From the NCBI RefSeq assembly GCF_001939075.1, contig NZ_MPTA01000002.1:496001-560000 (forward strand): a stretch of DNA of 64,000 bases, read 5' to 3'. Under the pieces are notes generated by a model. The model ran no database searches and was not told the origin of the DNA. It saw only the letters and a list, made by a program, of their open reading frames with translations. Each line of letters begins with the position of its first letter. The stretch's first letter is position 1. Origin of the DNA: Paenisporosarcina indica. Lineage in GTDB: Bacteria > Bacillota > Bacilli > Bacillales_A > Planococcaceae. Of this stretch, positions 15,686 through 24,410 are shown one piece after another. Both the position numbers and the translations under genes were made by a program.

Positions 15686-16105
15686 TTATGCCCTAAAAAT
15701 TCGTTTCAATGCTTCTTTTTGTTGCGGTTTTACATCCACTTCAGGGCGAATTGATTTTACCATTACTTCAGCATTCTCAAATGAATCGACAAGACGCAGT
15801 TCCATTAACACAGCGACCGCCATGGTGCCAGCTCTGCCCCGACCGCTATTACAATGGAAAAATATTCTTTTACCACTTTGATAATCCTCAACAATTTTCT
15901 TCACTCCAATTCGTATAGAGTCATCTTGGAATGCTGCATCATTGACGATTGGTTGATGTTTGCTGATCTCACTTGAAGGTTCTGCCACTTCCGCTCGCAA
16001 ATCATAAACGACATCCATTTTTTCTTTATCGATGGCTCTAGGAACATCATCAACTCCATCGAAAAAAATTCGATCATCTACTAATGCTTGATACTTTTCA
16101 ATCAA
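15686..16105 (-). CDS. Dual-specificity/tyrosine phosphatase family protein
   Basis: 139 residues with the cysteine phosphatase signature HCNSGRGRAGT (H-C-x5-R) near residues 86-96, preceded by a beta strand (GKRIFFHC), and a possible general-acid Asp in AFQDDSIRIG. The C-terminal helical part (SIRPEVDVKPQQKEALKRI) is typical of small bacterial DSP-like phosphatases. The substrate could be phosphoprotein or phosphoinositide-like; not determined. It starts at a TTG with TAGGAGGA 7 bp upstream. It lies 12 bp after topB on the same strand, so co-transcription is likely. Confidence 0.8.
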   Translation of the reverse strand: MIEKYQALVDDRIFFDGVDDVPRAIDKEKMDVVYDLRAEVAEPSSEISKHQPIVNDAAFQDDSIRIGVKKIVEDYQSGKRIFFHCNSGRGRAGTMAVAVLMELRLVDSFENAEVMVKSIRPEVDVKPQQKEALKRIFRA

Positions 16106-16117
16106 TGCTTGTTCCTC

Positions 16118-18238
16118 CTACAAAAAATCTAATTTCAGTTGCGCATTTTCAAATAGCAATTTCGCATTAAAACGTTTCCCCGCTTTTGAAGTAAATCCAT
16201 TAATCAATTCTGTTTTTCCTTTTGTACATAAATCTTCAATATGTTTCGCAGAAAGGCGCTTTTTTAAAAATACCGCCGGAAATGTTTGCTTACACCCTTC
16301 TTTATAAGCAGAACAACCGTAAAAGTTTTTACGTGTCATAATCGTTCCTTTATGACATGTCGGACATGGCACAACCTCTTTTTTAGTAATGACCTTTTCA
16401 GTTGTCATATGAAATGTCTTTGTTTGAATGTGGGTTGGAACTTCTTGAATCAGTTGATTTAAAAATTTTGCGATACTACCTAAGAAGAGTTCCGATGAAC
16501 CCGTACCTGTCCCAATCTTCTTCAAATAAGCTTCCCATTTGGCTGTCATTGCTGGGCTTGCAAGTAAATTCCCTTCAATTGCTTCGCAAAGCACGCATCC
16601 TTTTTCTGTGACTGACACAATATTTCTCTTTACTTCAATATATCCATGCCGTTTGATCGTTTCAATAATTCCACTTCTTGTGGCTTCTGTTCCTAATCCT
16701 TCGACCTCTTTCAAAATTTCAGTTTCAACTGCATCTTCCACAAATTTCCCACAGGTTTTCATCATGGCAATGAGTTGTCCTTCCGTATACGGTTTAGGCG
16801 GTGATGTTTCTCCTTCTTTGATGGAGACTTTGCTTTTCACTTGTTCGTGTAATGAAAGTTTTGGTAATGCTGGCTCTTTTGAAGCTTTTGGGTCTTTATC
16901 AGTTAAAAATAAACCCTTCCATCCTTTATCAATTTCCGTTTTACCACTAGAGAAAAAGGCAAGTCCATTTACATCCGTCTTTACAGTCGTTTCTTGATAT
17001 AGGTAATCCGAGTGGAACATGGCTAGTGTGGTCCGTAATACTTCTTCATACAAATTGCGTTCTTCAGGAGATAAACCGTTAAGTACTCTTGCAGTCGGTA
17101 TTTTTTTTGTCGGAATGATCGCATAATGTTCCTGTACCTTGGAACTGTCGACGTACCGTTTACTCGGTCTTCTTGAAGCGACTTCGAATGGTTCCTGGAT
17201 TAACTGTTGATACGATTCAACTTGATTTTCAAGATAGGCAAATTCATTGGGTGTGATGAATTGCGTATCTGTTCTCGGGTATGAAACCAGTTTCTTTTCA
17301 TACAGTTTTTGCATCGTTTCCAGTACTTTTGCCGGGCTATATTTCCACCTTCTATTTGCAGTTGCTTGAATAGTGGACAATGCATGCAGTTTGGGAGATG
17401 GAATTTTTTTATCTTCCGTTTTTAACTGGTTAATCGTTCCCGGAAGCGTTCCAGCGATTTGATGATTTCGTAAGATTTCTTCAGCCTCTTGGCGAAGCTT
17501 CAACTTTCCTTTCGCCTTGCCTTTATACGAACCATGTTGTGCCGAGAAATTTCCTTCCAGCTCAAAGAAAGGTTCTGGAACAAACCGCTCAATTTCAAGC
17601 TTCCGTTGGTAAATTAAATAAACAGTTGGCGACTGCACTCTCCCAATGGAAAAAACTTCTCTAATCCCTTTTTGTTGAATTAACATCGTGTATAGCCGTG
17701 AGCCATTCATGCCAACGAGCCAGTCACTGATTTGACGTGCTTTGGCCTCTTTATACATCAACAAATCTTTGCGATTGTCTTGTAACTGAAGAAAGCCTTT
17801 ACGCACTTCATCGATTTCCAGCGAGTTAATCCATAAACGTTTTATCGTTTTATTTTTAGCATGTGTGTAATCAAAAATACTATAGAATATATTTGATCCT
17901 TCTCGATCAACATCACACGCATTTATGACGGTATCGGTTTCATGTATTAATTTCTTAATGACCGCGAACTGTTTCGCTTTCCCTTTGGCAATCTGATACT
18001 GAAATTGTGCAGGCAAAATCGGCAGCGTTTGGAGTGACCATTTTGCCCATTTAGCATCGTGGGATTTCGGATCACGTAATTCAACTAAATGTCCGATTCC
18101 CCATGTAATAAATGCACCTAGTGGAAAAATTTCGCACGGTTGCACATCAAAAAAGCCTTCCTGCTTCTTCACCTTAAAAGCATCTGCATACGCTTTGGCC
18201 TGACTCGGCTTTTCTGCGACAATCACCGGTTTCATCAT
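16118..18238 (-). CDS. topB: DNA topoisomerase III
   Basis: Type IA topoisomerase of 706 residues, decatenating and relaxing single-stranded regions, often in partnership with RecQ, which is also in this window. The TOPRIM domain is N-terminal (VIVAEKPSQAKAYADAF and INACDVDREGSNIFY). The catalytic Tyr is in LVSYPRTDTQF near residue 325. GRVQSPTVYLIY is conserved, and the C terminus carries one zinc-ribbon-like module (CPTCHKG, then CSAYKEGC). ATG 18238 (or the adjacent ATG 18235) follows GGGTGG; an ATG at 18262 precedes that site. The phosphatase gene follows closely. Confidence 0.93.
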   Translation of the reverse strand: MMKPVIVAEKPSQAKAYADAFKVKKQEGFFDVQPCEIFPLGAFITWGIGHLVELRDPKSHDAKWAKWSLQTLPILPAQFQYQIAKGKAKQFAVIKKLIHETDTVINACDVDREGSNIFYSIFDYTHAKNKTIKRLWINSLEIDEVRKGFLQLQDNRKDLLMYKEAKARQISDWLVGMNGSRLYTMLIQQKGIREVFSIGRVQSPTVYLIYQRKLEIERFVPEPFFELEGNFSAQHGSYKGKAKGKLKLRQEAEEILRNHQIAGTLPGTINQLKTEDKKIPSPKLHALSTIQATANRRWKYSPAKVLETMQKLYEKKLVSYPRTDTQFITPNEFAYLENQVESYQQLIQEPFEVASRRPSKRYVDSSKVQEHYAIIPTKKIPTARVLNGLSPEERNLYEEVLRTTLAMFHSDYLYQETTVKTDVNGLAFFSSGKTEIDKGWKGLFLTDKDPKASKEPALPKLSLHEQVKSKVSIKEGETSPPKPYTEGQLIAMMKTCGKFVEDAVETEILKEVEGLGTEATRSGIIETIKRHGYIEVKRNIVSVTEKGCVLCEAIEGNLLASPAMTAKWEAYLKKIGTGTGSSELFLGSIAKFLNQLIQEVPTHIQTKTFHMTTEKVITKKEVVPCPTCHKGTIMTRKNFYGCSAYKEGCKQTFPAVFLKKRLSAKHIEDLCTKGKTELINGFTSKAGKRFNAKLLFENAQLKLDFL

Positions 18239-18326
18239 AATTCCACCCTTCTCATTCCCCATTATTACGCAAAGTATACCACCAATAGAACATACATTCT
18301 ACTTTTCAACAGGTAGTTTGCGTCTT

Positions 18327-19523
18327 TCACACCATAAGCTGATGGATTTTCTCTACTAATTCCTGACCAGATTGGTTTTTTGTGCCGCCACCTTGTGCGA
18401 AGCTTGCAGAGCCTCCGCCTTTTCCGTTAATGAGTGGGAATATTTGTGAAGCTAGTTGTTTCATATTCGTATCATTTTCCGCACCACTTGCTAATACAAA
18501 TTGTAGTAACCCTTCATTTTCAGCAATGAATATTACTTTACACTTAGGTGACTCCGCGACTAATAGACGTGCAAGCTTTTGTAATTCTTGGATTGATCGT
18601 TGTTGGAAAACACGCTCGATGGAAACATTCCCTTGTGTCAACTCACCAAGTATCTCCTTCACTTCATACCCCATCAGTTGTTCACGAAGTTCTTCTATTG
18701 TTTTCTCCATTTTCTTCCCATTGTCTACTACTGTTCGAGCTGCTTCTGCCAGCCCTTCTTCAGATGCACTTAATTGGCTTTTCATTTCTTGCAAGACTGT
18801 ATGTTTGCGATGCAGCTGCGTAATCACTCTGCCACCACAAACGAAATGTACGCGTACTTTCCCTTTCTGCTTTTCGGTGTCTAGAATTTTCAATGCACCA
18901 ATTTGACCTGTTGAAGATGGATGTGTCCCTCCACATCCGTTGTAATCGAAATCCGGAATAATGACCAAGCGTATGTCTTCATCCACAGAAACTTGTTTTC
19001 GCAGTGGATATTGTGCAAGTTCATCTTTCGTTACCCATTTCGTTTCAATCAATCGGTTTTCCAAAATGATTTGATTCGCCAGCTTCTCCACTTTCCCTAA
19101 TTGCTCATTGGAAATTTTTGAAGCGTCTACATCGATGGTGACGTGTTCTTTTCCTAAATGAAAACTTACGGTTTGGATTCCTAACAACTCCACAAAAGAA
19201 GCCGTTAATATATGTTGGCCCGCATGTTGTTGCATAAAGTCAAATCGGCGTGTCCAATCGATTTCGATTCCAACAGATTCCCCCGTTTCAAGTGTTGAGC
19301 GTTCACCTATATAGTGACGAATTTCACCATCCACTTCTTCCACGTCTGTTACTTGAACTCCATTTATTAATCCCGTGTCATGTGGTTGACCACCACCTGT
19401 CGGATAAAAAATCGTTTCCTGCAGCGTAATGTACCATCTTCCAGACTCTTCTTGAGCCTGGCTGATTATTGTTGTGTTTGCGTTTTTTTGGTATGCATCT
19501 TGATAATAATATTTTTGTTTCAT
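18327..19523 (-). CDS. Alanyl-tRNA editing protein, AlaX-L type
   Basis: 398 residues resembling the editing and C-Ala domains of alanyl-tRNA synthetase without the aminoacylation core; members hydrolyse Ser-tRNA(Ala) or Gly-tRNA(Ala) in trans. The glycine-rich FYPTGGGQPHDTG is near residues 38-50. The zinc site is formed by QQHAGQH near 98-104 and CGGTH near 200. The C-terminal DHHA1 domain ends with INGKGGGSASFAQGGG. The ATG has TAGGAGGA about 10 bp upstream. It stands alone between topB and a divergent small gene. Confidence 0.9.
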   Translation of the reverse strand: MKQKYYYQDAYQKNANTTIISQAQEESGRWYITLQETIFYPTGGGQPHDTGLINGVQVTDVEEVDGEIRHYIGERSTLETGESVGIEIDWTRRFDFMQQHAGQHILTASFVELLGIQTVSFHLGKEHVTIDVDASKISNEQLGKVEKLANQIILENRLIETKWVTKDELAQYPLRKQVSVDEDIRLVIIPDFDYNGCGGTHPSSTGQIGALKILDTEKQKGKVRVHFVCGGRVITQLHRKHTVLQEMKSQLSASEEGLAEAARTVVDNGKKMEKTIEELREQLMGYEVKEILGELTQGNVSIERVFQQRSIQELQKLARLLVAESPKCKVIFIAENEGLLQFVLASGAENDTNMKQLASQIFPLINGKGGGSASFAQGGGTKNQSGQELVEKIHQLMV

Positions 19524-19620
19524 CTGTTGGAATTCCTCCTATAAAGTGCACATGACTAGTTTGTCGAATATTTGGGTATATAGAGTAATGTACCATCATT
19601 TTGTCATTAGGAGCCAAGAA

Positions 19621-19878
19621 ATGAAACCAGACATCATGCAAAATGAATCCCGAGCAACAGGCACATGTTTCGAAAAGCAGTTTTGTATAAGAGCTCTCAT
19701 GGCCAGTAGTTTTTATGATTCGACTGTTATTTGTTCAACGAAAAAAAATACGATGTCATTTCATGAAATGAACACTCTTGAAGCTTTAAACCGCCATACG
19801 GAACATCAATTTAAATCAATCTCAGAATTCACTCAACATCTAGACGAGCTCCTACTTAAAAAGCTTTTGACTGAATAA
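19621..19878 (+). CDS. Small hypothetical protein, 85 residues
   Basis: Not a recognised family. It is supported by AGGAG (19609-19613) 7 bp before the ATG and by a terminator overlapping its stop codon, which indicates a rightward transcript. The C-terminal third is helical and charged (SISEFTQHLDELLLKKLLTE). An ATG at 19546 is in frame but lacks a ribosome site. It is divergent from the alaX-type gene. It could alternatively be an untranslated short RNA. Confidence 0.45.
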   Translation: MKPDIMQNESRATGTCFEKQFCIRALMASSFYDSTVICSTKKNTMSFHEMNTLEALNRHTEHQFKSISEFTQHLDELLLKKLLTE

Positions 19879-19896
19879 TGTCAAAAGCTTTTTTTG
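19858..19896 (+). terminator. Terminator overlapping the end of the small gene
   Basis: AAAAAGCTTTTGAC pairs with GTCAAAAGCTTTTT around an 8-base loop, with seven T at the end. It isolates the PII-ammonium transporter operon from upstream transcription. Confidence 0.85.
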
Positions 19897-19945
19897 TGCG
19901 ATTAATACTGGAATTATTGAGGATTCATGAGAAAAATTCATTATA

Positions 19946-20024
19946 TGTGAGGAAACCTAACACCAATTTCATAAATAGTTTGATTTTTCATTTTAATTGG
20001 TTTAATATGTTAGGAAACCTAACA
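19946..20024 (+). promoter_or_regulatory. Two GlnR/TnrA boxes and promoter of the PII-amt operon
   Basis: TGTGAGGAAACCTAACA (19946-19962) and TGTTAGGAAACCTAACA (20008-20024) both satisfy the GlnR/TnrA pattern TGTNAN-5-NTNACA; the second is a perfect palindrome. A promoter TTGATT (19980-19985), 18 bp, TAATAT (20004-20009) places the second box on the start site and the first near -62. The proximal site suits repression; the distal one suits activation, as with TnrA at B. subtilis nrgAB. Confidence 0.75.
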
Positions 20025-20056
20025 TATATTATTAGGAACCAGAAAGGAGCATGAGG

Positions 20057-20398
20057 ATGAAGAAGATTGAGGCAATTATTCGGCCAGATGTATTTTCAGC
20101 TGTTCGAAGAGCACTGGCACTAGAAGGAATTGATGGTTTAAGCGTGACTGAAATTGCTGGGTGTGGCAGACAAGAGGGACGCACTGGTCTATTTCGTGGA
20201 AATGCATACGAAATGGAGTTTTCATCAAAATTGAAATTAGAGATGGTCATCGAAGATCGTTTAGTTGAACCAATTATTAAGTCCATATTAGAGTACGCCG
20301 CTACTGGCGAAGTAGGGGATGGGAAAATTTTTATTTATCCAGTGGATGAAGCCATTCGAATTCGGACAAAAGAACGCGGTGCAGTAGCCGTATATTAA
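20057..20398 (+). CDS. glnK: PII nitrogen regulatory protein
   Basis: 113-residue P-II signal protein that binds ATP/ADP and 2-oxoglutarate as a trimer and, as in B. subtilis NrgB/GlnK, docks on the ammonium channel. The T-loop runs around residues 37-55 (GRTGLFRGNAYEMEF) and keeps a Tyr at the position modified in enterics. The B-loop TGEVGDGKIF is near 85-94 and the C-terminal RIRTKERG near 103. ATG 20057 is chosen, with AAAGGAG 7 bp upstream; ATG 20051 is too close. The amt gene starts 13 bp later, forming a classical PII-Amt pair controlled by nitrogen. Confidence 0.92.
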   Translation: MKKIEAIIRPDVFSAVRRALALEGIDGLSVTEIAGCGRQEGRTGLFRGNAYEMEFSSKLKLEMVIEDRLVEPIIKSILEYAATGEVGDGKIFIYPVDEAIRIRTKERGAVAVY

Positions 20399-20411
20399 AG
20401 GGGGATGCACA

Positions 20412-21695
20412 ATGGAGGGAATTGAAGCCGTACAAAGTTCAGTTGACATGATGTGGATGATGATTGGGGCTATTTTGGTATTCTTTATGCATGCAGGTTT
20501 TGCCATGGTCGAAACCGGATTTACTCGATCGAAAAATACTGTAAATATCTTAATGAAAAACTTTTTGACTGTTGCGATTGGGGCTATCTTATATTTTATC
20601 GTTGGCTTTGCCATTATGTTTGGCCCTACTGCTTCTGGATTAATCGGTACTGAAGGATTTGCTTTACTTGGGCGTGAAGATATTGGTTTCTTTGTTTTCC
20701 AAGCCGTATTTGCTGCTACATGTGCAACCATTATTTCAGGAGCCGTTGCTGAGAGAATGAAGTTATCCTCTTATCTTTTACTTGTTGTTGCCATGACAGG
20801 GGCAATTTACCCAATTGTCGGACACTGGGTATGGGGCGGCGGATGGATCTCACAATTAGGTTTCATCGATTTCGCTGGTTCATCAGTTGTTCATTTAACT
20901 GGCGCTGTTGGTGCATTAGTAGCTGCTTGGCTGATTGGTCCTCGTATTGGAAAATACAGCGACAACTCTGTAAATGTTATTCCTGGTCATAGCATCCCAC
21001 TCAGTACGTTAGGTGTCTTTATTTTATGGCTAGGATGGTTTGGATTCAATGGTGGTAGTACACTTGCTGCTGATCCTACATTGGTTCCTTTAGTTATTGG
21101 CAATACGTTACTCGCTGCATCAGCCGGGGTTTTATCAACTGCTTTATATACAAAAATCCGTTTTAAACAATTGGATGCTTCTCTTACACTAAACGGCGCG
21201 CTGAGCGGTCTGGTAGGGATTACAGCAGGATGTGCCAATGTTTCACTTATTGGAGCAATTGTTATTGGATTAATCGCAGGTGTGGTCATGACTGAAAGTA
21301 TTCGTTTCTTTGATGTAAAAGTAAAAATAGACGATCCAGTCGGCGCTATTTCAGTACATGGAATTGGTGGGATTTGGGGAACACTCGCAGTTGGTTTATT
21401 CGACACAGTGAACGGGACTTTATACGGAGGAGGTCTTGGAATACTTGGCGTTCAAGCAATCGGTATTGTCACAATCATTGGTTGGACAGCACTTACTGTT
21501 GGGGGTAGCTTGCTACTCATTCGTCTGTTCATTCCTCTTCGTGTAACTAAGCTTGAAGAAACAGCTGGTCTTGATTATTCTGAGCACGGAACTCAAGCCT
21601 ACCATATGCAAGATGTATTAAAAGGTACTGCTCCGCGTTCTGAAGATTTCGCTCACCGCATCACGCAACTGGGCAAATCAGTTCAGGCTCGATAA
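20412..21695 (+). CDS. amt: Ammonium transporter, Amt family
   Basis: 427-residue ammonium channel with 11 expected membrane helices and an N-terminal outside. Conserved stretches include FVFFMHAGFAMVETGF-like sequence near residues 17-33, SGAVAERMK (near 110) with the phenylalanine-gate region, VVHLTGAVGALVAAW with the first pore His, and SVHGIGGIWGTLAVG with the second pore His. The cytoplasmic C terminus (HGTQAYHMQD) is the PII-responsive tail. It is co-transcribed with the PII gene and would be induced under nitrogen limitation through the GlnR/TnrA boxes upstream. A terminator follows. Confidence 0.95.
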   Translation: MEGIEAVQSSVDMMWMMIGAILVFFMHAGFAMVETGFTRSKNTVNILMKNFLTVAIGAILYFIVGFAIMFGPTASGLIGTEGFALLGREDIGFFVFQAVFAATCATIISGAVAERMKLSSYLLLVVAMTGAIYPIVGHWVWGGGWISQLGFIDFAGSSVVHLTGAVGALVAAWLIGPRIGKYSDNSVNVIPGHSIPLSTLGVFILWLGWFGFNGGSTLAADPTLVPLVIGNTLLAASAGVLSTALYTKIRFKQLDASLTLNGALSGLVGITAGCANVSLIGAIVIGLIAGVVMTESIRFFDVKVKIDDPVGAISVHGIGGIWGTLAVGLFDTVNGTLYGGGLGILGVQAIGIVTIIGWTALTVGGSLLLIRLFIPLRVTKLEETAGLDYSEHGTQAYHMQDVLKGTAPRSEDFAHRITQLGKSVQAR

Positions 21696-21702
21696 TAAAA
21701 AT

Positions 21703-21770
21703 ATGCCAGTCATCAAGGAATCCACTGAGACGATTCTCATCCCGAAATTCCAAAGGTGACTGGCATTTTA
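21703..21770. terminator. Terminator between amt and the convergent synthase gene
   Basis: ATGCCAGTCA pairs perfectly with TGACTGGCAT across a long, internally structured loop, followed by TTTTA. It sits between two convergent genes. Confidence 0.75.
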
Positions 21771-21777
21771 TAGCACT

Positions 21778-22602
21778 TTATTGATGTTGGCTTTCAAGTT
21801 CCGAAACAATTGACTCGACTTCTTTACGAGAAATTTTTTCACGGCCGATTTTCATTGCTTTTAATGTGCTGTTAGCAAGAGCTAGTGGTACTTTGCAGAA
21901 CATGGTAATCCCACGATTATTAATATCTTTTACATACTCGTTCCCCAACGCCAAATTTTGTTTGGCATAGGCAAATAAATCTTCACGTTCCCACCCATCA
22001 GGTAAGAAGCGCACGCCACGCTCCCAATCTTCATCTTGGTTACGCAAGATATTTACCGCTTGCAAGCCTCGTCCAAAAGCAACAGCTTTTTCACGATCAG
22101 TATCTGTATTGTCATGCCACTTCCATATATCTGATAGCATGCATCCAACGAGGCCTGCTACGTAATACGTATAGTCGTCTAAATCTTCTTTTGTCTTAAT
22201 ACGCCAATCTTTTTCTACCCATTTGGCCATTCCTTCTGCCATAATCGCCGTAGACTCTTTTACTTTCTCCACTACATCTGGCGGACATAGTAACAGCCAG
22301 TCGCCAAGTCGTTGAGTTACAACCGGAAGCAAATCTTTATACGGATGGATCAGTGATCGGTATTTTTCTGGATCGAATGTCGTTTTCATACTTTCACTAA
22401 TCGAAGATAATAAATGACTTTTTGTCCCCGCTAACATATCGGGGTGGTCTTCAATTTCATCTATCGCACGCATGCATAAATAGGCAGATGCGACTGTTTT
22501 ACGTAATTTAGGCTCTAAGAAATTGATTGGTATAAAAAATGTCCGACTCGTTTGTTTTAACACATCCATCGCTTCCCGTTGCAATAACACGGCCTCGCTC
22601 AT
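21778..22602 (-). CDS. Squalene/phytoene synthase family protein
   Basis: 274-residue trans-isoprenyl diphosphate synthase homologue. The first Asp-rich motif is DEIED near residues 48-52 and the second reads NILRNQDEDWERG near 183-195, both expected to bind Mg and the prenyl diphosphates; SRTFFIPI near 19-26 is the usual opening motif. Related Bacillus proteins include squalene/phytoene synthases and YisP, which is reported to act as a farnesyl diphosphate phosphatase, so the product (C30 carotenoid precursor, squalene or farnesol) cannot be read from sequence. No carotenoid genes are adjacent. The start has GGGAGGA upstream. Confidence 0.85.
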   Translation of the reverse strand: MSEAVLLQREAMDVLKQTSRTFFIPINFLEPKLRKTVASAYLCMRAIDEIEDHPDMLAGTKSHLLSSISESMKTTFDPEKYRSLIHPYKDLLPVVTQRLGDWLLLCPPDVVEKVKESTAIMAEGMAKWVEKDWRIKTKEDLDDYTYYVAGLVGCMLSDIWKWHDNTDTDREKAVAFGRGLQAVNILRNQDEDWERGVRFLPDGWEREDLFAYAKQNLALGNEYVKDINNRGITMFCKVPLALANSTLKAMKIGREKISRKEVESIVSELESQHQ

Positions 22603-22824
22603 ATTAGATTCCTCCCGTTCCGTTCACTAATTTTGCTTATGTATTATAAAGTATACTACCATTGTAAGTTATTCTAATCCTCTAATCATACAATAAAAAC
22701 TACTATTAGTAAGTTATCAAGAGTGAAAAATCAAGAAATCTATAAAAAATAATAGTTGCAATGACACATTTTGTTCTAACAAGAGTGATTCCGCATAAAA
22801 AAAGAGCCCGGCATTCTAGGTGGC

Positions 22825-22930
22825 CACTGAAAAGGTTCCACATTCTATAATAACGCTTCGGCACTTTGCGGATGCCTCCTACGCTGGTTCTGCTAGGTTT
22901 ATGAATTATATCTGTGAAAAAAGAAGACAC
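22825..22930 (-). repeat. R1 repeat, partial copy B
   Basis: Starts CACTGAAAAGGTTCC, then carries the family's CGCTTCGGCACTTTGCGGATGC segment and GCTAGGTTTATGAAT, but lacks the middle part seen in copy C and the right end. It is directly followed by repeat R2. Assigned strand is relative to copy F. Confidence 0.6.
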
Positions 22931-23145
22931 TTTTTAACTGAGCAATGGCTCAGTTGTAATAATCGAAGGTCACGTAGGAATTTTTGGGGATGACGTAGGA
23001 AAAAAGGAAGTTCACGTTGGAATTATTGGCCTTTTAGTAGGAAACTCACCTTTTCCAGAAAGAGTTTCCCATTCTTCTTTTCACAGAAAAGGCTGCCAGA
23101 TATCCTCCGGCAGCCCCAATCAAGTTTTTTATCTTCCATATTTAA
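22931..23145 (+). repeat. R2 repeat, copy 1, with 21-bp tandem units
   Basis: Opens with hairpin ACTGAGC/GCTCAGT (22938 onward), continues with 21-bp direct repeats at 22971-22991, 22992-23012 and 23013-23033 plus a degenerate fourth (consensus CACGTAGGAATTATTGGGGAT), and closes with hairpin GGCTGCCAG/CCGGCAGCC near 23080-23115. A reverse-complement copy lies at 56598-56811. The frame through it is open in both copies, but the differences are mostly amino-acid changing. Confidence 0.65.
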
Positions 23146-23186
23146 TGGAAAATCTCTTTAATAACCCCGCCCGCTTTCGCTTAGAA

Positions 23187-23431
23187 CACTGAAAAAGTTC
23201 ACCATTATAGACTGGACTATGCATCAACGCTTCGGCGCTTTGCAGATGCCTCCCGCGAGAAGCCAGACAGAAATCCACTGCCAATGCCAGTTTTCTCGCT
23301 CCGGCTACCACTTGAAAGACGTCTAGGTTCCGCTAGGCTTATGAATACCATTTGTATACAGATTACCAATGACCCTTCCCACAATTTTATTAGGAAGGGC
23401 TCTTGTTTAGAATGAACGGACTTTTTCAGTG
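23187..23431 (-). repeat. R1 repeat, full-length copy C
   Basis: 245 bp bounded by CACTGAAAAAGTTC (left) and GGACTTTTTCAGTG (right), near-perfect inverted ends. The interior includes a CGCTTCGGCGCTTTGC segment and, near the right end, the terminator-like hairpin GACCCTTCC/GGAAGGGCTC. There is no open frame of note and no clear target duplication. It is inverted relative to copy F at 57068. Confidence 0.75.
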
Positions 23432-23504
23432 ACTCGCATTCTAGTAGTATGTAGGACATTGCTTCGTCCCACAGAACTACTTGGTGCCTGACTCTTTCAG
23501 CTTC

Positions 23505-24050
23505 TTAGCTATTTTTCAATTTTTCATTTAGATGTGCTGCAGCTGCAAAGGCAGTTTTGTCCTGTGAAATATCCCCGGGTCGGCTTGCTTTTCCTAGCAC
23601 ATAGCCTTCAAATGACATACTCATGAAATCAAAAATATAGTTGAATTGCTGAATGAGGGGCAACCCTTTTATCATCGGCTTATCTCCGCCCACAGCAACA
23701 ACGTATGCTTTTTTTGTTCCCAATTCCGCTCTAAAATCAGGGAACTTTTTATCCCGCATCGTTTGTGACCATCGATCAAAAAAGTTTTTCATTGTCCCAG
23801 GCATACTGTACCAATAGATAGGTGTCGCAAAAATAAACGTCTCGTGCTTCATCATGCGTTCCACCAAACCATTATAATCGTCATCCACTTCAGCAAATCC
23901 ACCTTCTGCATGTCGCTGATCATCGATTGGTTTAATGGTGTGATCGCGTAAATATATTTCTTCGACTTCCAGCCCCTCAATTACCCGCTCTGTCAGTTTC
24001 TCGGTATTGCCATTTTGTCGTGCACTCCCATATATCACAACAATGCTCAT
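23505..24050 (-). CDS. NAD(P)H-dependent oxidoreductase, flavodoxin fold (YwqN-like)
   Basis: 181-residue NADPH-dependent FMN reductase family protein; length and sequence resemble B. subtilis YwqN. The FMN phosphate loop GSARQNGNTEKL lies at residues 8-19 and the second motif FATPIYWYSMPGTMKNFFDRW near 72-92 is strongly conserved. Expected to bind FMN and reduce small electron acceptors. The ATG is preceded by AAGGGGACC. It is monocistronic by context, lying between repeat-rich DNA and a short gene on the other strand. Confidence 0.87.
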   Translation of the reverse strand: MSIVVIYGSARQNGNTEKLTERVIEGLEVEEIYLRDHTIKPIDDQRHAEGGFAEVDDDYNGLVERMMKHETFIFATPIYWYSMPGTMKNFFDRWSQTMRDKKFPDFRAELGTKKAYVVAVGGDKPMIKGLPLIQQFNYIFDFMSMSFEGYVLGKASRPGDISQDKTAFAAAAHLNEKLKNS

Positions 24051-24222
24051 AATTTAAGGTCCCCTTTTGTTTTATAAAATAAGGTAGGCAATTATTAGTG
24101 TATGCAAGTGTCTCTGAAATTTCCTCAGAGTACCCCTAAACTGAATCAAACAAAAATTTCACCCATTACATGCGATCATAATGGATTCGACAAAAAACTA
24201 ACGGCCAAATTCGGAGGGTGAA

Positions 24223-24342
24223 ATGAAGATAAATAAACATATTTCACAGTGGTTTGACTTGTATAGCGATGGCATCTTCCATTACATTCTTCACGCCTTC
24301 TTTAACAAAGCATTTACATCAAAGTTATCCACATGTGGATAG
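24223..24342 (+). CDS. Possible small protein, 39 residues
   Basis: Frame MKINKHISQW..., ending STCG, with GGAGG (24213-24217) 5 bp before the ATG. It is aromatic-rich and shows no known motif. Its 3' end overlaps the DnaA-box palindrome at 24325-24342. The good ribosome site is the only evidence; it may be fortuitous. The remaining 24051-24410 region holds nothing else. Confidence 0.3.
   Translation: MKINKHISQWFDLYSDGIFHYILHAFFNKAFTSKLSTCG
24325..24342. promoter_or_regulatory. Palindromic pair of DnaA-box-like sites
   Basis: TTATCCACATGTGGATAG is two abutting inverted 9-mers: TTATCCACA is a perfect DnaA consensus box and the other arm differs by one base. It sits outside any oriC context (no dnaA/dnaN nearby). 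A function is only suggested by the match. Confidence 0.4.
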
Positions 24343-24410
24343 ATGCAGCGTTTTCTTCTCTTATGCACATTTTGTGGACTGTTACCTATTAAGCGTGTAT
24401 AACTTTTCGC

